From assembly GCA_937905835.1 (NCBI GenBank), contig CALCXK010000022.1:1-28423 (forward strand): a DNA stretch of 28,423 bases, read 5' to 3'. Both the position numbers and the translations under genes were made by a program. The stretch is from an uncultured Ilumatobacter sp. GTDB lineage: Bacteria; Actinomycetota; Acidimicrobiia; Acidimicrobiales; Ilumatobacteraceae. The notes under the pieces were generated by a model that was not told where the DNA came from, did not search any database, and saw only the letters and a list, made by a program, of their open reading frames with translations. This document shows positions 8,132 through 14,467 of this stretch, piece after piece (position 1 is the first letter of the stretch; the number at the start of each line of letters is the position of its first letter).

Positions 8132-8503
8132 ATGCGCAACTACATCATCGCCAAGATCAATGATCAGCTCGAAACGGCTTCCGCTCGCTACACGAGCACC
8201 AACGACAAGGTCCTCGACGCCAACCGCAAGGCCGTCGAGTTTGCAGCGAAGACCGTCGACGCCATCACTCGCGCCGTCGAAGTTCCCGCCATGCCGGAGC
8301 TGCCGTTCGCTGGCCGCTTCCAACTCCCTGAGTTCCCGACCGCTGCCGAAACCGGAAAGCGCTATATCTCCTTCGTCGAGCGTGCCGCTGACATGAACCG
8401 TGACATGAACGGGCGCTTCATCGAGATGCTCAAGATCCAAGAGGCCAAGCCGGTAGCCAAGAAGCCGGTAGCCAAGAAGGCACCGGCTGCTGCCACGAAG
8501 TGA
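8132..8503 (+). CDS. Small phasin/HBHA-like protein with lysine-alanine-proline tail
   Basis: Protein of 123 residues starting at the ATG at 8132, with TGGAG eight bases upstream. An in-frame ATG at 8039 exists, but the added stretch is rich in Lys, Thr and Asn and lacks a good ribosome site. The body is predicted to be mostly amphipathic helix (residues about 8-50 and 70-100), interrupted by a proline-rich segment (VPAMPELPFAGRFQLPEFP). The C-terminus is a basic tail of P-V-A-K-K repeats ending in A-P-A-A-A-T-K. This architecture resembles mycobacterial heparin-binding hemagglutinin and actinobacterial phasin- or histone-like proteins. The basic tail could bind DNA, polyanions or a granule surface. 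I cannot choose among these. A strong hairpin follows the gene, and an XRE regulator starts 137 bases downstream. Confidence 0.8.
   Translation: MRNYIIAKINDQLETASARYTSTNDKVLDANRKAVEFAAKTVDAITRAVEVPAMPELPFAGRFQLPEFPTAAETGKRYISFVERAADMNRDMNGRFIEMLKIQEAKPVAKKPVAKKAPAAATK
8447..8476 (+). repeat. 15-bp tandem duplication encoding K-P-V-A-K
   Basis: Two perfect copies of AAGCCGGTAGCCAAG (8447-8461 and 8462-8476) encode the repeated basic motif in the C-terminal tail of the phasin/HBHA-like protein. The identity at DNA level points to a recent slippage duplication. Confidence 0.9.
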
Positions 8504-8575
8504 TCCGCTCAGCGCCCTGCACCGGACCCCATCCCCCCTTGGGTGACGGTGCGGCGAGCGCTGCGTGAACACGAC

Positions 8576-8606
8576 CGATGTCCCGCCGAGTTTCGGCGGG
8601 ACATCG
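8576..8606. terminator. Strong hairpin, probable terminator of the phasin-like gene
   Basis: A perfect 13-bp stem (CGATGTCCCGCCG with its complement) closes a 5-base loop AGTTT, starting 73 bases after the phasin-like stop and ending 34 bases before the XRE start codon. No U-tract follows, as is common in high-GC actinobacteria. Because it lies just upstream of the XRE gene it could also act in that leader. Confidence 0.65.
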
Positions 8607-8640
8607 TCGCTTGTCACCCCTTGTCAGGCAGGATCACCAA

Positions 8641-9015
8641 ATGAGTTCGAAGTCGAACAACGCAGGCGATGGCCAGACGTGGGGAGCTGGCGCGCTCGGC
8701 GATTTCATCCGCAGCCAGCGTCGACTCGCGGAGTTGAGCCAACGCGAGCTCGCCAAACTTGCCGACCTCTCTGACGCCTATCTCAGTCAGCTCGAGCGAG
8801 GACTGCATGAACCGTCCGTCCGGGTCGTCAATGGTCTGTCGTCGGCGTTAAACGTGCCGGCCGAAAAGCTGCTGCGTTTCCTCGGCCGTGACCGGCCAGG
8901 GGGTGATGTGGTGTCGACCGAGTCGACGATTCAGACCGATGAGGCGTTGACGGACGTGCAAAAGCAGTCACTGCTCGACGTCTACCGAGCGTTCATCGCC
9001 GCGAACGATCTCTGA
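8641..9015 (+). CDS. XRE/Cro-family transcriptional regulator
   Basis: DNA-binding protein of 124 residues. Residues about 20-76 are a classic HTH_3 domain: L-G-D-F-I-R-S-Q-R, then L-S-Q-R-E-L-A-K-L-A for helix 2, D-A-Y-L-S-Q-L-E-R-G for the recognition helix, and the closing S-S-A-L-N-V-P-A-E-K-L-L. The remaining 45 residues have no recognised ligand domain and end in an amphipathic helix (V-Q-K-Q-S-L-L-D-V-Y-R-A-F). The start is the ATG at 8641, with GGCAGGA upstream; the frame continues to 8578, but that would run through the preceding hairpin. The stop directly abuts the stop of the convergent uridine phosphorylase gene with no gap. Its target may be the adjacent phasin-like gene, which is only inference from position. 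Confidence 0.9.
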   Translation: MSSKSNNAGDGQTWGAGALGDFIRSQRRLAELSQRELAKLADLSDAYLSQLERGLHEPSVRVVNGLSSALNVPAEKLLRFLGRDRPGGDVVSTESTIQTDEALTDVQKQSLLDVYRAFIAANDL

Positions 9016-9774
9016 TCAGCTAGCGAGTTGGCGGGCCGCCGCCACCACGATGGCGACTGCGTTCGACTCTGTTGCAGCGATTGTTGCGGCATCTGGCATT
9101 TCTTGCTGGGTGCGGTTGACGAGGACGCCGGCGACGCATCCGGCGCGCCAACCTGACGATGCACACATCGTGAACAGGGTTGCCGACTCCATCTCGTAGT
9201 TGAGTACGCCCATCGACTGCCATTCGTCGAGGGACCCACGGAGTCGTTCGACCACACGACCAGTTGTCGTGTCGTAGCGTTCTTGGCCCGGGTAGAAGGT
9301 GTCGCTCGACGCGGTGATGCCGACGTGGGTGGTTGAGCCGGAGTCGCGAGCAGCGGCGACGAGGGCGGTCGTGCACTCGAAGTCCGCAACGGCGGGGAAC
9401 TCCATCGGTGCGAAGTGCAAGCTTGCCCCATCCAGTCGCACCGCTCCGGTCGTGACGATTACGTCGCCTGGGTTGACGTTCGGTTGGATCCCGCCAGTGG
9501 TGCCGACCCGGAGGAAGGTCGTCACGCCGAGCTGCGCAAGTTCCTCGACAGCGATCGACGTCGACGGTCCGCCAATGCCGGTCGAGCAGACCACGACCGA
9601 GTTGCCGTCGAGCTTTCCGATCCATGATGTGAACTCCCGATGGGCAGCCAGTGCTCGCGGCTCGTCGAGGAGTTGTGCGATGCGCGCGACCCGGTCGGGG
9701 TCGCCCGGCACGATCGCCAAAGTTGCGCCGCTGATGTCGGAGGCATTGAGCCCCAGGTGAAACGTCTCTGCCAT
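9016..9774 (-). CDS. udp: Uridine phosphorylase
   Basis: Cytosolic enzyme of 252 residues that cleaves uridine with phosphate to uracil and ribose-1-phosphate. It matches the enterobacterial Udp sequence as I know it very closely along its whole length: IVPGDPDRV, the S-T-G-I-G-G-P-S-T-S phosphate site, L-R-V-G-T-T-G, the long block around LDGASLHFAP, DTFYPGQERYDT, and M-E-S-A-T in the nucleoside site. The length is also nearly that of the E. coli protein. Such closeness is unusual in an actinobacterial setting and may point to transfer. The ATG start is at 9774. The gene stands alone between convergent and same-strand neighbours; the 53-base gap before the next minus-strand gene's stop shows no clear promoter. 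Confidence 0.96.
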   Translation of the reverse strand: MAETFHLGLNASDISGATLAIVPGDPDRVARIAQLLDEPRALAAHREFTSWIGKLDGNSVVVCSTGIGGPSTSIAVEELAQLGVTTFLRVGTTGGIQPNVNPGDVIVTTGAVRLDGASLHFAPMEFPAVADFECTTALVAAARDSGSTTHVGITASSDTFYPGQERYDTTTGRVVERLRGSLDEWQSMGVLNYEMESATLFTMCASSGWRAGCVAGVLVNRTQQEMPDAATIAATESNAVAIVVAAARQLAS

Positions 9775-9827
9775 CAGCTCACCGTATCGACTCTCTCGTT
9801 ACCGCCGAGACGGAACGGGACAGAGCG

Positions 9828-10853
9828 TCAGTGGCCAGTGACCCCATGGAACGGTCGGCCGGCGTCGTTGAAGGCGGTGTAGAGCTCCATGAATGCATCG
9901 CCGAAGGGGTTGATGCCCCGCAATGGCTGGGCCGCACGTTGCACGGTCCAGTCGTGTGGTGCGAGATCGATCGCCGTGACGAAGTTCCTTTCGGCTCCGT
10001 CGGCGTCGCCGTCATTGCGGAGGCGCGTGGCGATTCGGAAGAACAATCGGGCCTGCTCCTCCTCCGAACTCAGATCGTCGACTGCACCCTTTGCATCCTC
10101 GGGCGACATCCGAAGCGTGCCGTCCTTGGCCCATGCGCGGATGTGGTCCTTTTGGATCTCGGAGTCGATGCCGGTGAGCTCTCGGAACGTGTCGCTCGCG
10201 TAGGCACTCCAGTTCGGCTGGACAATGTTGTCGTCCTCGTCGATCATCAGCACTGTCGGCACGTTCGAAATCGCGTACAACTCGGCGACGACATGGTCGG
10301 CGTCGATCAGGACGGGATATGTAATTCCGTCAGCGGCGCCACGGATGGTCTCGACGTCTTCGTCGACGGCGACAGCAATCACTTGAAAGTTGTGATCAGT
10401 GAGTTCATCTTGGAGTGCCTGCCAACCTGGCAGATCGAGGAGACAGCCTCACCACGATGAGAACGCGACGAGCAGTCGCTTCTTGGAGCGATGGTCGGAG
10501 AAGTTCATCGGCAAGCCGTCGAGGTCGGGCAACGTGAAGTCAGGTGCCCGCATGTCGTTGACGGCGGCGCGGCGCAGATCGCGCGGGGCGCCGATGGCAA
10601 CAAGGCCGGATGCGGCGTCGTGCGCTGCAGGCCGGTCGATGAGGGATGCCACGACGGTGACGTCGACGCGGTCGCCGCTCATCAGCGCGGCGCGATCGTG
10701 AACGATGACGCAGGTGTCGTCCTTGCAGAGGCCTTTGGGCTGCAGTGTCCAGCCGAGTGCATCTTCGAGGGCAGCCACGTCGATCAGCGGCCCACCTTCC
10801 AACATCACGATGTCGTTGTTTGCCATGTGCGCAACGTAGTCGGCGCGCCCCAT
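9828..10853 (-). CDS. Thioredoxin-fold redoxin protein, probable selenoprotein (in-frame UGA = Sec)
   Basis: Two open frames in the same phase are joined across one TGA at 10449-10451. Read through, they give a protein of 341 residues with Sec at about 135. The order is: an N-terminal segment with C-K-D-D-T-C; the redoxin opening APDFTLPDLDGLPMNFSDHR; the catalytic site L-V-A-F-S-S-W-[UGA]-G-C-L-L-D-L-P-G-W-Q; the thioredoxin strands (V-I-A-V-A-V-D-E-D) and cis-proline region (ISNVPTVLMIDED); and a C-terminal helical module with LAPHDWTVQRAAQPLRGINP. Actinobacterial relatives, as I recall them, have Cys at the UGA position. A bacterial SECIS-like hairpin lies just downstream. The start is uncertain: ATG 10853 (AGAGAAA upstream) or ATG 10826; the frame is open to 11096 but overlaps the divergent exporter gene. 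The alternatives are a nonsense mutation or a sequencing error. Confidence 0.8.
10419..10433 (-). promoter_or_regulatory. Bacterial SECIS-like hairpin downstream of the UGA
   Basis: On the mRNA strand, CTGCCA-GGT-TGGCAG forms a perfect 6-bp stem with a 3-base GGU loop. Fifteen bases separate the UGA from the stem and 21 from the loop. This fits the known bacterial pattern: a small apical loop with a G in its first two positions, about 16-37 bases from the UGA, as in the GGUC loop of E. coli fdhF. The same bases encode L-P-G-W-Q, so part of the palindrome may be a by-product of protein conservation. Confidence 0.65.
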
Positions 10854-10985
10854 TTTCTCTGCTTGCGCCGTTATCAGCACTGGCGGTGCCGAGATCGCAG
10901 CACCTGCGTTGATCGCCTGGCCTGACGAACACGACAGCCGATATGCCCGGTCGCCGAACAGTGCGAGGGTCGCTATGGTTCCCCG

Positions 10986-12185
10986 GTGCACGACGTGGGA
11001 CGGGTCAGAACGGAACGATCGGTCATAGCGTTTCTCGCATTCATCGGCGTCCTGATGGCTTTTGGGATCGACGCCGCGCTGCCGGCATTCGACCAACTCT
11101 CAGCGGCATTCGACCTCGACGAGCGTGGCATGAGCCCGGCGATCACGGGCACCGTGTACTTCGCCGGCATGGCGGTCGGACAGCTGTCTTACGGAATCCT
11201 GGCAGACCGTTTCGGCCGGCGGCCGGTGCTCATCGCGGGTATTTCCGTGTATGCCGTCGGTGCGATCTGCAGCGCACTCTCGCCCAACCTGGAGGCGCTG
11301 CTGGCCGCTCGGTTCGTGTGGGGTCTTGGCGCATCGTCGCCAACCGTGATGCGCATGGCGATCGCCCGCGACCTGTTTGCCGGAGACCAGATGGCGCGCG
11401 TCGTCAGCACATTCAGCGCCATCTTTCTGCTCGGACCGATCTTCATGCCGTTCGTCGGTGAGGCGATTCTCGTCGTCGGTGACTGGCGGCTGGTGTTCTT
11501 ATCCGGCCTCGTGCTTGCGGGGGTGACGCTCGTTTGGGCCATCAGGTTCGGTGAAACCTTGGCGCCTGAACTGCGACGTCCAATCAAACTCGCGCCGATC
11601 CGTGAGGCCTTCGGTGCGGTGATGCGCACACGCGTGACGCTGTGGGTTCTCATCGCCCAGGCATTCTTCGGAGGCGCATTTTTTGTATGGCTTGGCAGTG
11701 CGCAGGTCGTGCTCGACAACATTTACGGCCGCGACGCGCAGTTCACGTTGTTCTTCGGTGCGTCAGGCATCGGCATGGCGCTTGCGTTGCTCTTCAACCG
11801 TCGATTGATCGTCATGTACGGGGCGGAGAAGATGGTCATCCGCGCAGCCACGGTGTTCGTCGTGGTGAGCGTCGTTGGCCTGGTCGGCACGCTGCTTGCC
11901 GACGGCGTGCCATCGGTGTGGTGGTGGTTCGGCTGGGCATTGGTTGCAAACGCGATGGGCATGATCATGGGGCCGATGAGCGCGTCGCTCGCGCTCGAAC
12001 CGATGGCAGACAAGGCGGGTACTGCGGCCGCGATTCTGGGCGTGGCACAACTCGGCGTCGGGGCAGCGTTCGCGGCCATCGTCGATGCGCAGATCGACAC
12101 CACGGTGACGCCGATGGTGCTCGGGGCACTCGTCTATGGCTCACTCGGCTTGGGTTGCCTGGTGATCGCGCTCAAGACCAACTAG
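10986..12185 (+). CDS. MFS transporter, Bcr/CflA-like drug-resistance family
   Basis: Membrane protein of 399 residues with about 12 hydrophobic segments. The cytoplasmic loop motif G-I-L-A-D-R-F-G-R-R-P-V-L lies between helices 2 and 3 (MFS motif A). The region W-G-L-G-A-S-S-P-T-V-M-R-M-A-I-A-R-D-L resembles the helix 4-5 signature of Bcr/CflA proton-driven exporters. The start is taken as the GTG at 10986; a GTG three codons later is possible, and neither has a strong ribosome site. It is divergent from the putative selenoprotein gene, and the two share a gap of about 130 bases. The exported substrate is unknown. The stop lies just before a large inverted repeat that separates it from the convergent SRPBCC gene. 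Confidence 0.92.
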   Translation: MHDVGRVRTERSVIAFLAFIGVLMAFGIDAALPAFDQLSAAFDLDERGMSPAITGTVYFAGMAVGQLSYGILADRFGRRPVLIAGISVYAVGAICSALSPNLEALLAARFVWGLGASSPTVMRMAIARDLFAGDQMARVVSTFSAIFLLGPIFMPFVGEAILVVGDWRLVFLSGLVLAGVTLVWAIRFGETLAPELRRPIKLAPIREAFGAVMRTRVTLWVLIAQAFFGGAFFVWLGSAQVVLDNIYGRDAQFTLFFGASGIGMALALLFNRRLIVMYGAEKMVIRAATVFVVVSVVGLVGTLLADGVPSVWWWFGWALVANAMGMIMGPMSASLALEPMADKAGTAAAILGVAQLGVGAAFAAIVDAQIDTTVTPMVLGALVYGSLGLGCLVIALKTN

Positions 12186-12193
12186 TTGCGTTT

Positions 12194-12257
12194 GGGGTCA
12201 GGCCCCTTTCGCAACTGTGATGAACTCGCGACAGAGTTGCGAAAGGGGCCTGACCCC
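12194..12257. repeat. Perfect 23-bp inverted repeat, REP-like, between convergent genes
   Basis: The arms 12194-12216 (GGGGTCAGGCCCC-TTTCGCAACT) and 12235-12257 are exact reverse complements around an 18-base loop. Each arm with its flanks can also fold alone: GTTGCG...CGCAAC flanks the left GGGGTCAGGCCCC core, and the right copy pairs with G-U wobbles out to 12266. The element fills the 80-base gap between the stops of the MFS and SRPBCC genes. It is long enough to terminate transcription from both sides, and its nested form resembles repetitive extragenic palindromes. Confidence 0.9.
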
Positions 12258-12265
12258 TTTCGTGA

Positions 12266-12721
12266 CTATTCGAAGGCGGCGCGGAGGTTGTTCATGGTGG
12301 TCTGGCACGCTTGCTCGAGGTTGTCGCGACGACCTTCAATTTTGCCGGGGTAAATCTCCGGCAATTCGAGTAGCGGCGCTTCGAATGACTCGGTCACGGT
12401 GCATGTGGCATTGCTGGTCGGCGTGATCTCGTAGCGCCAAACGGTGGCATGCTCGAACTTTGGCGGCACCGAGTAGGCGAAGGACTTGGCCGGTTCGAAC
12501 TCAGTGACCACGCAGTCGGCATGCCATTCGTAGCCACGGGCCTTGTTGTAGCCACGGAAGGTTGCGCCAACGGCGACCTCGGTCGACCCGTCGAGAAACT
12601 CGCAGCGGACGTTCTCTGGGCTGAGGCCGGGAAGGCGGTCGAGATCGGTGAGGTAGGCGAAGACGTCAGTAGCCGACGCGTTCACATCGACGATTGCGGA
12701 ACCCTCTGTTGCTGCACTCAT
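12266..12721 (-). CDS. SRPBCC (START/Bet v1-like) family protein
   Basis: Protein of 151 residues with the polyketide-cyclase/START-like helix-grip fold. The opening EGSAIVDVNASATDVFAYLTD is the usual first strand and helix of these proteins; it is followed by a small-residue loop (S-T-E-V-A-V-G-A-T-F-R-G), a central W-x-A-D-C-V-V-T-E-F-E-P strand set, and a long C-terminal helix (RRDNLEQACQTTMNNLRAAF). Such proteins bind hydrophobic ligands or coenzymes; no catalytic residues can be assigned. The start is the ATG at 12721, and the upstream extension of the frame runs into the methyltransferase gene in another phase. It follows that gene after 37 bases, so it is probably the last gene of the same transcript, and its ligand may relate to the methyl donor. 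Confidence 0.87.
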   Translation of the reverse strand: MSAATEGSAIVDVNASATDVFAYLTDLDRLPGLSPENVRCEFLDGSTEVAVGATFRGYNKARGYEWHADCVVTEFEPAKSFAYSVPPKFEHATVWRYEITPTSNATCTVTESFEAPLLELPEIYPGKIEGRRDNLEQACQTTMNNLRAAFE

Positions 12722-12758
12722 TGCGCCAGTGTGGCCGACGCGACGGGGTGGGCGGAAG

Positions 12759-14297
12759 TCAGCCGATACCGTCGGGCATTTCGGACTTGCGCCGACCGAT
12801 AAAGTCGAGGAGTTCAGCGTCGATTGCATCGTCGAGTGGCGGTGCTTCGTAGGAGGCCAGCGACTCTTTCCACGCGGTATTGGCGCGGTCGGCGGTGGTG
12901 GTCGAACCGTCTTCGAGCCACTGCTCGTAGCTCGAATTGTCGGCCATCGTCGACCGATAGAACGCGGTTTCGAAGTTGGCAAAGGTGTGGGCTGTTCCGA
13001 GGAAGTGGTCGCCCGGTGTGTGCACGGTGAGCTGTTCCATAGCTTGGCCGTTTTCGCTCATGTCGAGGCCCTTGGCGAGCGCCATCATCATGCCGAGCTG
13101 GTCGGCGTCCATCATGAACTTCTCGTAGCCGACGGCGAGGCCGCCCTCCATCCAGCCAGCCGCGTGCAGTACGAAGTTGACGCCTGCCATGACGGTCGGG
13201 ATGATCGTCGAAGCCGACTCGTATGCCGCCTGAGCGTCAGGCAGCTTCGATGCGGTCAGTGAGCCACCCGAGCGGAACGGGACGCCGAGTCGGCGGGCGA
13301 GTGCAGCGACGGTGTACAGGACAATCGCCGGCTCGGGTGTCCCGAACGTCGGTGCGCCAGTTGCCATCGACATCGATGATGCGAATGATCCGAAGATCAC
13401 CGGAGCACCGGGGCGCACCAGCTGGCAGAAGGCCATGCCGGCCAATGCTTCTGCAAGAGTTTGTGCCGCGACGCCAGCCGAAGTGGTTGGGGCCATGGCG
13501 CCGGCGAGGATGAATGGCGAGATGACGCATGCCTGGTTGGCAGCCGCGTAGGTCTCGGCGGCAGCCAGCATTGTGTCGTCCCAGACGAGTGGGGACGAGG
13601 CGTTGATCAGCGACGACATCACCGTGCGATCTTGCAGGTCGCCGCCGAATGCGATCCGTGCCATCTCGACCGAGTCGGCCGCCCGCTCGCCAGCGGTGAC
13701 CGAGCCCATGAAGGCCTTGTCGCTGTACTTGAGGTGCGCGTACACCATGTCGAGGTGACGCTTGTTGACCGGCACATCAACGGGTTCACAGACCGTGCCG
13801 CCCGAGTGATGCAGGTTTGGCGACATGTACGCGAGCTTCACGATGTTCTGAAAATCGGCGATCGTTGCGTACCGTCGGCCGTTGTCCTGGTCGTAGACGA
13901 AGGGCGAGCCGTAGTTCGGTGCGAAGACGGTGTTGTTACCGCCGATTTCGACGTTGCGTTCTGGGTTGCGAGCGTGCTGCGTGTATTGGCGCGGTGCGTT
14001 GTCTTGCACGAGCTTGCGGCACAGTCCGCGTGGAAAACGAACTCGCTCGCCGTCGACGTCGGCGCCTGCTGCACGCCACATCTCGAGGGCCGTCGGGTAG
14101 TTGCGGAACTCGATGCCGACTGTTTCGAGGATGGTGTCGGCGTTGTGCTCGATGATCTCTAACTGTTCGTCAGTGACCAACTCGTACGGCTTGATTTGAC
14201 GCTGTAGATACGGGGGAATCGGGGCTGCTGTGGATGCACGGCTCGCGGCTCGCCCTGCGCGGCCACCCGACCGATGTCCACGTCGTTCGTCACTCAT
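12759..14297 (-). CDS. Trimethylamine methyltransferase (MttB) family protein, non-pyrrolysine type
   Basis: Protein of 512 residues of the MttB superfamily. These enzymes move a methyl group from a quaternary or tertiary amine, such as glycine betaine, carnitine or proline betaine, to a cognate corrinoid protein. Family features include P-P-Y-L-Q-R-Q-I-K-P-Y-E-L near the N-terminus, the helix with H-N-A-D-T-I-L-E-T-V-G-I-E-F, A-P-N-Y-G-S-P-F-V, and the glycine- and alanine-rich barrel core. There is no in-frame amber codon, so it belongs to the large branch without pyrrolysine and probably does not use trimethylamine itself. The ATG at 14297 has GGGGTG upstream and is preferred over the ATG at 14309. 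Two operator copies lie 36-70 bases upstream, one over a TATGAT -10 box, so this gene has its own regulated promoter within the island. The substrate is not readable. Confidence 0.92.
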   Translation of the reverse strand: MSDERRGHRSGGRAGRAASRASTAAPIPPYLQRQIKPYELVTDEQLEIIEHNADTILETVGIEFRNYPTALEMWRAAGADVDGERVRFPRGLCRKLVQDNAPRQYTQHARNPERNVEIGGNNTVFAPNYGSPFVYDQDNGRRYATIADFQNIVKLAYMSPNLHHSGGTVCEPVDVPVNKRHLDMVYAHLKYSDKAFMGSVTAGERAADSVEMARIAFGGDLQDRTVMSSLINASSPLVWDDTMLAAAETYAAANQACVISPFILAGAMAPTTSAGVAAQTLAEALAGMAFCQLVRPGAPVIFGSFASSMSMATGAPTFGTPEPAIVLYTVAALARRLGVPFRSGGSLTASKLPDAQAAYESASTIIPTVMAGVNFVLHAAGWMEGGLAVGYEKFMMDADQLGMMMALAKGLDMSENGQAMEQLTVHTPGDHFLGTAHTFANFETAFYRSTMADNSSYEQWLEDGSTTTADRANTAWKESLASYEAPPLDDAIDAELLDFIGRRKSEMPDGIG

Positions 14298-14332
14298 TGC
14301 ACACCCCATTCGTTGCACGTCCCCATCCGGGG

Positions 14333-14367
14333 GTTCCACAATGCGGAACAGTTCCATCATACAGAAC
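14333..14367. promoter_or_regulatory. Two tandem IclR-type operators upstream of the mttB-like gene
   Basis: GTTCCACAATGCGGAAC (14333-14349) and GTTCCATCATACAGAAC (14351-14367) start 18 bp apart and match the three operators upstream of the IclR and corrinoid genes. The second box covers the likely -10 element, so binding there should block transcription. A loose half-site TGCGGAAC follows at 14380-14387. Confidence 0.75.
14356..14361 (-). promoter_or_regulatory. Likely -10 element of the mttB-like gene
   Basis: On the minus strand the bases read TATGAT, one mismatch from TATAAT, and place the transcription start about 50 bases before the ATG at 14297. The -35 region is not obvious; TTCCGC lies 19 bases upstream. 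The weak -35 would fit a promoter that needs an activator, or it may simply be non-consensus. Confidence 0.45.
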
Positions 14368-14467
14368 AGGCGAGGGGTGTGCGGAACGCGCCTGATCGGG
14401 TCAGTTCCGGACGGGTAGCCACCTGGCAACGTCAGGCCAGCAATTTGACCCGGTCTGCTGCTCGCCT

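Noticed and set aside
10449..10451. Reading the UGA as a frameshift or pseudogene break
   Set aside because: Both sides are in the same phase without any indel, the 3' half keeps intact domain motifs, and the UGA is at the catalytic Cys position with a SECIS-like hairpin. A nonsense mutation is still possible but less likely.
9831..10460. Plus-strand open frame of 209 codons opposite the putative selenoprotein
   Set aside because: It is antisense to a recognisable redoxin domain, and its translation has no family-like pattern; it is a shadow frame.
12759..14297. Possible pyrrolysine-coding amber codon in the mttB-like gene
   Set aside because: The frame is open through its whole length with no internal TAG, so it belongs to the non-pyrrolysine branch.
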